A stretch of 64,000 bases of DNA from Hydractinia symbiolongicarpus (Eukaryota; Cnidaria; Hydrozoa; Anthoathecata; Hydractiniidae): NCBI RefSeq assembly GCF_029227915.1, contig NC_079877.1, positions 26,563,851-26,627,850 on the forward strand, in the 5' to 3' direction. A model generated the notes under the pieces. It did no database searches, was not told the DNA's origin, and was given only the letters and a program-made list of their open reading frames with translations. Position 1 is the first letter of the stretch; every line of letters starts with the position of its first letter. The translations under genes were made by a program, and so were the position numbers. Shown piece after piece: positions 15,795-25,598 of the stretch.

Positions 15795-15866
15795 GTTTTG
15801 TTATTACTTTTACTTTATTTTTACTTTTATCTCAGTTAGCGTATACTTCATTAGACCTATGACCTT

Positions 15867-16112
15867 TTATTCAAACCTATTGTCTGCCATCTCTCTTATG
15901 TGAAGGAAAACTGTTGTTCCCAGACTATCTTTTACCAGATCTCCATTTTGATCATTTATTTTCAAAGTAAGTGATTGAAGGTAACCACCCTTTAGTTTCT
16001 TATATTGTGGGTTTTTTGGCTCAATATGTGTAACATCACCATACTCAGATATATGATATGTTAACAGGTTATCGCTATATCTACCATTTTTAAGATTTAA
16101 TGTATTATCCAA
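15867..16112 (-). CDS. mCP: Minor capsid (penton-like) protein, C-terminal part
   Basis: This frame of about 81 codons starts with TTG, not ATG, directly where the 16114-16428 frame ends. It closes with a segment typical of Polinton minor capsid proteins as I recall them (LQSLTLKINDQNGDLVKDSL). A one-base change at about 16113-16118 would join the two, so I read them as a single frameshifted gene. The frame ends at TAA 15867-15869, about 70 bp upstream of the major capsid start. Confidence 0.62.
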   Translation of the reverse strand: MDNTLNLKNGRYSDNLLTYHISEYGDVTHIEPKNPQYKKLKGGYLQSLTLKINDQNGDLVKDSLGTTVFLHIREMADNRFE

Positions 16113-16113
16113 T

Positions 16114-16428
16114 TCATTCAGAATTGAAATCTAGTTCTGTTATGTTGGTTAGCTTATTTGTTTTGATTACTCGAGGGTCTTTGATTAATGGTGTGCATGT
16201 GACATCACCCGCTAAAGATGCGTTCAACTCCCTGCCGGTGTATTTTCCTTTCGGTAGCAACTTTTCGTCTTTTCCAATGGTCACTTTTAGTGGAGCTGTG
16301 ATTTCATATGTAACATTGTCCGAAAACGTCTCTATGATCGCAACTTCTTTTGTGCCATGTGGGTTGGTGATTGGGTGATACAAATAGATTGTCTTTTCAC
16401 TATTTACGTCATTTATTGTGATATACAT
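16114..16428 (-). CDS. mCP: Minor capsid (penton-like, single jelly-roll) protein, N-terminal part
   Basis: The ATG at 16426-16428 starts MYITINDVNSEKTIYLYHPI, followed by beta-strand-like alternation and LLPKGKYTGRELNASL, which resembles the conserved P-x-G-x-Y segment of Polinton minor capsid proteins. The frame stops at TGA 16114-16116, and the continuation is found one frame over at 15867-16112. The combined length (about 185 aa) suits a single jelly-roll protein that would sit at capsid vertices. Its place beside the major capsid gene supports the call. It diverges from the 376-aa gene across a 38-bp spacer. Confidence 0.65.
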   Translation of the reverse strand: MYITINDVNSEKTIYLYHPITNPHGTKEVAIIETFSDNVTYEITAPLKVTIGKDEKLLPKGKYTGRELNASLAGDVTCTPLIKDPRVIKTNKLTNITELDFNSE

Positions 16429-16466
16429 TCTTATATTAGAGAGTGGAATTATTTAAATCAAAAAGA

Positions 16467-17666
16467 ATGGATAGCATTTTCAAATAAAACCCAAATGCGG
16501 CCTATAAGCCAAATGGAGGACTGGACCTTCAGATATTGGATGGGAAGGATCTATACAAACAGACCATTATTGTCTCTGAAAATGGCTCTTTTCCTGCTGT
16601 CTTTCCTAATATTTTTACCAATTACGAACTGAATCGAAACGAACAACGTATGAAAATTTGGAATAAACAACCGCTTAAATTATGGCAAACCCAACTCAAT
16701 TTTGCCACTTGGTGTGCTTCAAGTGCTTGTGGAGTCAGTTCCGAACACCTGAAAGAAGGTAGATCTATGATCAGATCGGTATATCGTTTTCATGTCTATT
16801 ATCACATTAGACGAATCATTAAGCGCTTGCAGACACCTCTACCTTTTGAAGATAGTTTTAATCAATATGACAATCCTTATTCAAACGAAGAATTTCTAAA
16901 AATATGTGGTGAATATGACGTCGATTCTAATCCTATGAAATACAGAGGTCAATACTTTTTCAGCTCATATCAAAAAAGACGTAAAAACTATCCAACTCCG
17001 GGCTTGAGTTATTTCACAGACGACTCCATGACACGATGGATTGTGGAAAAATCCAATAGCCTTACAAAAACAGGCCTTGTAAAGATTTCGAGCAGTGTTA
17101 GGGCGTATGCTTATCTTGTTCTTAGTTCGCAAGCCTCAGCCCGTTCTTCTATCTTGGGTAATGATTCAAACGCTTTGACGGCTCAAAGAGTTTTTATGAA
17201 CAACCTTGAAGACATTGTTAACCGTAGAGTTGATATTCAAGAGGACATTAAACGTTATCAGGATACGTTAAACTACGCTTCAAGTAAGGTTGATTATTCG
17301 GTTGGACAAGGCATTTATATGTTACCTAGTGACATGAATCTCAAAGTTAAAACAGGGGTGGTAGGTTACAACAACAAGATTTTGATATCAGGTGAAGATC
17401 TGACCATTGGGATTAATCGAAAGGTTAATGTTATTGAAAAAACAGCTGAATCACATAAAAAGATTCCTGATAGGACATCCGGTCCTATTAATGATAAAAA
17501 GACCCCCGATAGACATATTCCTATCCATAGTACTATTACTACTAGTACTACTGACAAACACATTACTGCACCTTACCACAAAGATACTCCTACACATGAA
17601 GATGAGAAGATCGCTCTTGTGATTGCTATGACAACAGGTTATTTCATATGGTATTTGTTTAGATAA
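16467..17666 (+). CDS. Conserved Polinton protein of unknown function, with early in-frame stop at codon 7
   Basis: The ATG at 16467-16469 begins a frame interrupted by TAA at 16485-16487. The same frame then runs open to TAA at 17664-17666 (about 390 codons). The open part has no nearby ATG, so the stop is probably a nonsense change. Conserved-looking text includes PLKLWQTQLNFATWCASSAC, VYRFHVYYHIRRIIKRLQ, VRAYAYLVLSSQASARSS and VNRRVDIQEDIKRYQDTLNY. The C-terminal 60 residues are low-complexity (T/H/K-rich), and the last 17 form a hydrophobic segment (IALVIAMTTGYFIWYLFR). I recall very similar proteins in coral and hydrozoan Polintons, with no function assigned. The position next to the capsid genes hints at a virion protein. 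Confidence 0.68.
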
Positions 17667-17838
17667 ATAATGACGTCAATTAAATGTCAATCAAACCGGA
17701 ATAACAATAGAGAACAATGCATTCCTTACATACCAAATATCCTTAGCAACAGCTACTTTCGTTTTGACTTTTTCTTATGTAAACAACTTTCTGGTATGTA
17801 AAATCCTATTGTTATAAGCGTTTGATTAACAGATGGTT
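17667..17838. other. Short gene-free spacer
   Basis: This 172-bp AT-rich stretch separates the last gene from the hairpin and the right inverted repeat. Apart from a TGACGTCA site at 17671-17678, I see nothing in it. Confidence 0.5.
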
Positions 17839-17855
17839 TTACAAGAGTCTTGTAA
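17839..17855 (+). terminator. Decayed copy of the palindromic 3' hairpin
   Basis: TTACAAGA, G, TCTTGTAA, continuing into CAAAA. The right arm matches the hairpin at 13820-13846 exactly, while the left arm has lost bases of the GTT. It lies between the stop of the plus-strand 376-aa gene (17666) and the right inverted repeat. Confidence 0.5.
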
Positions 17856-17897
17856 CAAAAACTGCTTGCGTGTTGTTATTTATGTTTTATTATCATT

Positions 17898-18189
17898 GAT
17901 GGTATTACTACGTACGCTAGAGGCCATTATAGACACAGTTGAATCCTATCACTGTAATGGGGGCACACGGCGGGGATTGGGGGGGAGGGGGGCCAGGGGG
18001 ACACGGTGGGGATTGGTGACAGAAACTCTTCTATCGTTGATTTAACGGGTATCATCTATTCTTCTGACGTAAAATGGTAAAGTGCTAAGGGATTTTATGG
18101 ACTCTTCTATCGTTGATTTAACGGGTATGATCCATGATTTGACGATGATGACGATGTGATTGCACTAACATCCGCATTTTCCTATCTCT
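17898..18189. repeat. Right terminal inverted repeat of the Polinton
   Basis: It matches the left repeat in inverse orientation and ends CCGCATTTTCCTATCTCT. It is longer than the left copy because ACTCTTCTATCGTTGATTTA and following bases occur twice (18025-18052 and 18101-18128, period 76) with unrelated sequence between. G-runs of 4 to 7 occupy 17959-18013. Confidence 0.92.
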
Positions 18190-18195
18190 ATAAAA

Positions 18196-19184
18196 TCTCC
18201 TATTTAATCAGTGCAATAACCTTATCCTGTTATTTTAGAAAAACAATTAAATTTGACAAATTGTGTAATGACATTAATTTTGCATCTTAGTAAGGGCTGG
18301 CTTGCCATGCAGTTTTCTTTTTAATGATTGATAGCACACATGAATTGTATTATTCAAGTAATGTAGAGTTCAGGTACAAAGAAATTCTTAATTTTTCCAA
18401 CGATTTCAAAAGAATTGCTGCAGGTGATTTTTTTTCTTAGCTGGTTTCTGCAAACTTTAACCTGACTTGCTACTATTCTGTAATAAACTTTTGCTCAAGT
18501 AGTATTGTTATAAGGATATATATACTAGCTTTTTCCCAAAATTTTTTGCCTTCCCTTATTCTTTAACCTTATTAACCTCATTCCCAGGGTTTAGTTGTTT
18601 TTTTATTACACTCGTCCCGGAGGAAAGGAGTGTATTGGTTTCGGCTTGTGCGACCAAAAGTGACATGCGATCTGACCGAATATCGTAACTTACCCGCTCC
18701 CCCGCGCCATAATTCTTCTTTTTTTCCGCGACCCTATTTTCCGCTTCTTATCATGTTGTGCGTGTCTTAACCCGTATTTTGCAGACCACAGACCAGTCGT
18801 TTATGCATCGCTACCGCTGAAGTCGAAGCATGCGCACTGCCCGCTGAGAATCGAAGCACTCTTAGCTGTGTTTTCACATTTCTACGAAATTCTTTTAAAA
18901 AATAGTAGCGGAATATAAATGAAGTATCGCTGGAATATTTATCTTGCTTTCATGCAATCTGCTATCTTGCTAGACTTACTGACCTACTGTTGTTGTACAA
19001 AGTGTGCCTAGTGTGTTGTTGTTCTGCAAAGTCTGCCTTCACTCACTGAAATTTAAAACTGCTAGATCGAGAAGACTTTCAATACCTGGGGAAGCTGCTT
19101 TAGGTACCAAGGTACGTCGTGCTGAATATTATTCATCATCCCATTGACTTAGTGTATTATTTTATTTCATGTAACTAGCTAATT
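18196..19184. other. Intergenic DNA leading into a transposon remnant
   Basis: The first 350 bp are AT-rich with nothing recognisable. From about 18590 the composition becomes more GC-rich (CCCGGAGGAAAGGAGTGTAT, and CGCTCCCCCGCGCC near 18705), which may be the 5' region of the element whose coding remnants follow. No gene is visible. Confidence 0.4.
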
Positions 19185-20056
19185 ATGTTTTTCTGCCATG
19201 TTTTTACGGTATCTTCCTTCTTGCACAAACTTCTATTATTATTGTGCAGGGATATTGAATCTAATCCAGGTCCGGCTTACCATATTAAATCAGTTAATGG
19301 GTCATTTAATCAAGGCGACAAAAAGTTTGGTGAAACTGCTGGTATTCAGTGTATGTGCAATGCTCTTCTAGCTATATGTTGGTCCCAACTCAAAAGAATT
19401 TCTTTTTGAATATCAATTGATTTAGTCATTTGATTTAGATAACATCTTAGAACATGGTAATGCTAATTTTAAGCAGTCAAATTTCAACAGACCCTTGGCA
19501 TGTTATGAGTTACCAACATAAATATTGATCGTTTTCAAATTGCTATAAGTTTCCTAAGTATTACGTCAGCTCTTTTGGGTGATGAACATTACTTCTTAGC
19601 TCATGGACAAATGCATTCAGAAACAGTTCATTTTGTTTTCGAAAGCATATATTGATTCATAATATTCATGATAATCCTGGGGTCAGTTCTGTTTCACTTC
19701 GCAAACCGTCCTTTTCATCTGATGTTCTTAATGTCATGGTTATTTACAGAAAAGCTAACAGTCATCTGCAGACATTTTACAACATGCTGTCAAGGAAAAT
19801 TGCAAGTTCTGACATACATGTTATACTAGAAGATTTCAATATAAATGCCATAGCTGACCAGCCAGAATTAGCAGATATCATGAATGATTATAAACAAATT
19901 GTACCAGGACCTACTCATCTAGCTGGTGCTATCCTTGATCATGTTTATGTGAAGAGTAACGTTTTGTCGATGTACTGCATTAATTGCTATGTCAAGTGCA
20001 TACATTTCTCTGATCATAATGCTATCAAATTAAGCCTTTCAACGACACCACGCTGA
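19185..20056 (+). pseudogene. Degenerate transposon gene: 2A-like peptide, cysteine-protease-like start, EEP endonuclease end
   Basis: The ATG at 19185 is followed by a hydrophobic run and then DIESNPGP (codons 19251-19274), the canonical 2A ribosome-skipping consensus DxExNPGP. Next comes a segment with GSFNQGDKKFGETAGIQC, similar to cysteine-protease-like modules in cnidarian mobile elements. Stops and frame changes follow. From about 19640 to 20056 the reading VILEDFNINA, PTHLAGAILDHVYV and FSDHNAIKL matches the C-terminal half of an exonuclease-endonuclease-phosphatase (APE-like) domain. Both non-LTR retrotransposons and Helentron-type Helitrons carry such endonucleases; no reverse transcriptase or Rep/helicase is present, so the class stays open. 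The copy is dead. Confidence 0.6.
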
Positions 20057-20176
20057 CAAACTGACAAGCCATATTTTGATCAATCAACTTTGCAGCCACT
20101 TTTATAGAGTTACGATGATGATATCATCCTGTTAGCATATTTTAAATATATATTAATATTTATTATATTAAATATA

Positions 20177-20328
20177 ACATTAAAAACACATGGTGTTGTA
20201 TAAATTTTTTGATTCTTTTCAAATCTTCTTCAGTGTATACACAAGGAAAACCAGTTTCGCCCATGTGTGTATGAAAATAAAAACATTCAAAACACATGGT
20301 GTGGTATAAAATTTTCGATTTTTTTCAA

Positions 20329-20330
<2 letters not shown>
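20177..20330. repeat. Two-copy direct repeat, about 108 bp period
   Basis: AAAACACATGGTGTTGTATA near 20182 and CAAAACACATGGTGTGGTAT near 20289 begin similar segments, each running into TTTCAAATCTT. The second copy leads directly into the (TA)n tract. Confidence 0.65.
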
Positions 20331-20730
<400 letters not shown>

Positions 20731-21322
20731 AATACATTTGTTCAAATATTTTTAGTAGTTTGGTTGTATATATACCTTTTGTATTTATGTGACAATGCAG
20801 TAAGTAAATAATATGCTCACTGAAGTTTTGGATTAGGTTTTTCAAAGAATGTTGGTGTGCTGTATTACACCTACAAACTGTTCAACCTCATTCGTTTATA
20901 AAGTAATTGCAATCATCAGCGCAAGTGTATCACACCAATGACCTCACAACTATTTGATGTCCAAGTCGTCATATTTTGGTAAGCCATATCATTTATTTTG
21001 TAATAAAGTTTCCGACGAATGACCCTATCTTGGCTAGAAAATATTTAGTTCATATTTACACAAGATAAGCTTCATTTTTTTTTCATTGTTTTGCAATAAT
21101 GAACCTCAAAAGTATTTTGTTGTTATTTAAACCTATAAACTGCTGAAACGATACTTTTTCTTGTTTTGAAAATTGTTTGTTCTCATTCATAGCTTTTCTC
21201 TAATGCTTGTCATTTGCTACAACAGTCACGCGAGTGCAACTGAAGACTACACAGATCGTATGCAGCCTTTATATTCGTCTGAACCATCACGTGAGCATTA
21301 ATCCATCAGGTAATCTAGAAAT

Positions 21323-21520
21323 CGCATTACGATCTATGCTGGGGCATATACGATGCACATGGCGACATGCCTAATCTTATAATGAAAAAAAACGCATTAC
21401 GTTCCATGCTGGGACATATACGATTTACATGCAGACTTGCCTAATCTTATAATGGAAAGAAAACGCATTACGTTCTATGCTGGGACATATACGATTGACA
21501 TGCAGAATGTTATAGAACAA
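21323..21520. repeat. 70-71 bp tandem repeat, about 2.7 copies
   Basis: CGCATTACG(A/T)(T/C)C(T/C)ATGCTGG starts at 21323, 21393 and 21464. Each unit continues through CATATACGAT and CCTAATCTTATAATG; the third copy is cut short after ACATGCAGAATG. Confidence 0.9.
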
Positions 21521-22067
21521 TCTTGTGGAGCAGGTTGCTACTTCGTGAAAACGTCAGCGGCCGTAAAGCTATATGTCCATTTAGCGATTTTGTCGCTATT
21601 TCGCAAAATATAAGTAATAGAATACTCATGAACATGCACATATACAGAAACGACGAGTGTTTCAAACCGTCAAGATTTCTTGTCTTTGTTTAAGATGCGC
21701 ACTTTGTTTGTTTTCCGGCAAAAAATCTTTAATTTTAGTTGCTAACCCAAACCAAAGGAGTTAGAGCAGAAGTTAAAGAGAAAAAATAACACTCCCGTTC
21801 CCAGGAATTTTTGCGGTTTGAGGTTTGAGCTAACAGCGTCGTTTTTTCTCATATCTAAAATACAACAATTTGCTTGTCTATGTAACAGAAACATGCAAGC
21901 GTAAATGCAGGGCGATAGTTATGTTTTATGGTGATATTGGACTCAATGGATTTAATGGATATCTTCATTACATATACGCAACGCTTGCACAATTTTCTCA
22001 CGTATATTTTCACCATTGATTACGTAGATTACATTAACCGCACTCCTCGACGTTGATTCTATGCTAC

Positions 22068-22115
22068 ATTCAAACGTAAGGATGGATTCTATAGAACCCA
22101 TCCTTACGTTTGAAT
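22068..22115. repeat. 48-nt near-perfect palindrome
   Basis: ATTCAAACGTAAGGATGG pairs over 18 bases with CCATCCTTACGTTTGAAT, and the centre TTCTATAGAA is self-complementary, leaving one A/C mismatch. No related copy was seen in the window. Confidence 0.9.
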
Positions 22116-24420
22116 CGAAGGTACATAACAAAATATAACATCATTTGAGAGACATCAACAAAATCAATTGTATTTATGTCCAGAAATATTATCCTACAGT
22201 CGGATTTTCTTCTAAAGAAATTATGCCGATCTATTTTAAACAAACCAACCAATGGCATTGTTTTCCTGTCAAATGGCGAAACAGTTTGGCCGGTATCTTT
22301 CCATATTCTTCACTACGTTCAGTTACGCAGTTACGTTAAGTTATACCATTGAGCACTCTGCATTGTAATTTAATAACGACATTTTATAGAATCCTCTTTG
22401 TTAAATTTTTTTCTTCCTTCCTTTTAGGCTAAGTGACACATGTGTATTGGAATACAATTTATTCCTTCAATGTTGACTGTCAACCCATCATCAATCAATC
22501 AATCCAGGCAGGTCTTCACTAGAGAAACTTATTCTCTTCAATTCAACTCCTCCTCTACTCCTCGCTGCTTGAAATTGTTCTTAACGGGCTTTACAAACTC
22601 AGGCATTTCTTGAAGAGATAAAAAATCATTGACGTATTTATCTATATGCATGATCGCAGCGATATAGGGATACTTATTTTTGATAAATTTGCATTTTCAG
22701 GATGTCTCGATCAACTTGTTTGGCAATTAAACGCGCTCTGGAGATTAGTATTTTGTTTAATTTTACGTAACATTCCTTTGTTTCATCTAATTAATCGCAC
22801 CAATGATATCGGTGAAAAACAATGTTTTAATTTTTACTCTAACAAAGCATGTATGTGGAAAGCTGCAGCATTCGTTGACCATCTGATAGCAATTTCTTAC
22901 AATTCCTTGAGTTTACTTCTTCCCTTGGTGAGAATATCATTAAAGCTTAATCCAGTGTCTGTGATTCAGGAAGCGTAAAATACAAGTCTGCATGTTGTTG
23001 AGAACAAAATTTTGTAGTTGCCTTTACCAACTGAATTATTAGATCTTTAAAAAATTCCGACAAAGATGAATTGTTAGTACCTACCTGGTTATTTAAAGAA
23101 AACCTTCTAAAGTATGCGAATTCAGCTATGTTATTGTGTCGGAAACGAAATTATGTCTCACAAATTCCTATACAGACGGCACAGGTGGGTATAGCGAGTA
23201 GTGTCTGTTTTTAACTGTAGTGTACATATTTCTTGAAACCTCTTTTAACTTTAGTTGAGATAAATTTAATAGCCCGTCTAGGGTAATACAGAAAGCCAGC
23301 ATCTTCATTGTCAGATTGTCGTGAAAGTTTAAAAACTAATTAAAACAAAAGTTTACCCGTTGTAAAAATATGAAAGACTGTTGTTACATTGCTTGCAGAA
23401 ATATATATGTTACAGGAAGTGTGATAAGGCATTTTTAGTGATTAGTGCGATTAGGCATTGTTACCGGTTATTATGCATAATAACACTAACCCTAACCCTT
23501 TGGTCGCCTTCATCCTAAGTAGCCGTAGCTAAGCATATACCTTACATTTTACATAGTGGTTTCCAATCAGCTAACTACCTACCTATAATTACCTCATACC
23601 TTGGAGGTTGGTCATAAGGAAAATATGTGTAGTAATATCTAGCGGTGTGTCATCTATTTTCTAACAAATACTTCAGTCTATGCTTACTGACCCTGCAGTC
23701 ACTAGATGACCATTTACAACCATTAAACTTTAAAAGTTTAATAACTGAAAGTTGTTCTTACTTGAAGCGTTTTAATAAAGGTAATCTACCATAGAGAGGA
23801 CTAGCAGCACCATTTTAGCACGTTATTTAGAAGTTTAATGTTAGTATAAAAAGCAGAGGGTGAGGAAACAGAACGTTACACATTTTTGCCTTTTTTCCTA
23901 TGAAACAAATAATTCTTTGTGAGAAAGTGACCAGGACTATTGAGTCAAACGAAAAACAGGCTAAAATTTGTCCCTGCAAGCACTTTACTTGTGCCCAGAC
24001 TGCGCTATATGAGAGTCGGTATAAATAGTACACAATGACAATAACACCAAAACTCATCCTTGTTGTTATCCTTTAAAATGTTCAAATTCCGTTCTCGTCC
24101 CCAGGTTCGCTTAATTACTGAGCCGTTAGTACGAAGCGTCATGGTCATCGTAAAGCTCTGGGAATGAGCCTGTTTGCTTGTCAGAAGGTGTGAAAATAAT
24201 TTAAAAATATATAATTTTTGTTCACAAACACAATGTGAGCTTAATGTAAACAGTTTTTTATGAATAGGTGATGAAGCGGAAACAAAAAGTGTCAATAATG
24301 TTTGTTTTTCTTGATGTCTTACAAAAATAAAAAATATTGTGTAGTTGGTTCACCGTTCTTAGAACTTTGTTGAGTGAAAACTGGAGTGAAAAAATAATAA
24401 TAATAATAATAATTATAATA

Positions 24421-25387
24421 ATAAGTAGATATACAATAGGTAAACATAGGCTATTGAGATTTATTAACCCGAGGTGATTTATATTCAACGACGCGCAGCG
24501 GAGTTGAATATAATATCACCGAGGGTTAATAAATCCAATAACCTATGTTTACCTATTGTATATATGTTTTATTATATACGCAAAAGAGATTGTTATAATT
24601 AATATTACTTATTTTGTTTTGTGTTTGTTTTGTTTTCGTTTCATTTTATAGTGTAGATCAAAACATTTTTTTGTTTTGATGTTTTTGTAAAAAGAATTTT
24701 CTCGACAAAAAAGTTCCCGCCATTTCACGTGTTTGGAAATCGACCAATCAGAAAACGGACCACTAAGAAACAACCAATCACAGTTAATTACGATAAAAAT
24801 TAATGAGGCGGAAAGGATAAAATCAAAACATGCGTTTACGAATGTTTTGTCAAAACTATTGTTACGTCACAAGCATTGAATAATACGGGTGGAATACGAT
24901 TATTTATTCAATGGCTGTTTTTGCTTACGGGTATATAATAATAAGTAGATATACAATAGGTAAACATAGGTTATTGAGATTTATTAATCCGAGGTGATTT
25001 ATATTCAACGACGCGCAGCGGAGTTGAATATAATATCACCGAGGGTTAATAAATCCAATAACCTATGTTTACCTATTGTATATATGTTTTATTATATACC
25101 CAAAAGAGATTTCTTTGTTTTGATGTTTTTGTAAAAAGAATTTTCTCGACAAAAAAGTTCCCGCCATTTCACGTGTTTGAAAATCGACCAATCAGAAAAC
25201 GGACCACTAAGAAACAACCAATCACAGTTAATTACGATAAAAATTAATGAGGCGGAAAGGATAAAATCAAAACATGCGTTTACGAATGTTTTGTCAAAAC
25301 TATTGTTACGTCACAAGCATTGAATAATACGGGTGGAATACGATTATTTATTCAATGGCTGTTTTTGCTTACGGGTATATAATAATA
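24421..25387. mobile_element. Tandem pair of foldback (hairpin) elements
   Basis: Two head-to-tail copies begin ATAAGTAGATATACAATAGG at 24421 and 24941 and both end near TTTGCTTACGGGTATATAAT. Each starts with a palindrome of about 130 bp whose arms run from TATACAATAGGTAAACATAG through TTATTAA to the centre AACGACGCGCAGCGGAGTTG and back. The second copy lacks about 75 bp that the first has after the palindrome. No transposase is encoded, so they would be non-autonomous foldback or MITE-type elements. Confidence 0.75.
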
Positions 25388-25598
25388 ATACTAATTCATG
25401 CTCGATAGTAACCATTCAAATGTCATATAACTTATAAAGCAGTCGCATGGGAACTTACTTTAACACTTTTCTTTTCTATTCCTTGAATACACGGTAGTTC
25501 ATCGTAGTAATGTTGATACAACGTTGCAGCAACTTTACTTTAACGATACTGTATTACTGGAAACAGTATGATTTATAGTTTTTTTATTGCAGATAAAA

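Larger units (their letters stand above)
2929..18189. mobile_element. Polinton/Maverick element, complete from end to end but mutated
   Basis: The two ends form an inverted repeat beginning (A)GAGATAGGAAAATGCGG, and the interior encodes the Polinton hallmark set: protein-primed family B DNA polymerase, retroviral-type integrase, FtsK/HerA-like packaging ATPase and jelly-roll capsid proteins. The left flank ends ATAAAA (2923-2928) and the right flank starts ATAAAA (18190-18195), matching the 6-bp duplication usual for this class. The left terminus lacks the leading A if both hexamers are counted as duplication, so one A may have been lost from the A run, or the duplication is 5 bp and the element starts at 2928. 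No adenovirus-like maturation protease is recognisable. Several genes carry stops or frameshifts, so this copy is probably not autonomous, although its integrase and major capsid frames are open. Confidence 0.93.

Noticed and set aside
3098-17666. Alternative genetic code for the Polinton because of many in-frame TAA/TAG
   Set aside because: TAA, TAG and TGA all serve as natural ends of other genes in the same element, and frameshifts occur as well, so decay is simpler.
22646-22978. Open frame of 110 codons
   Set aside because: No motif, no splice-compatible context and AT-driven composition; chance frame is more likely.
23486-23499. Telomere-like CTAACCCTAACCCT
   Set aside because: Only two units in ordinary intergenic DNA; no array.
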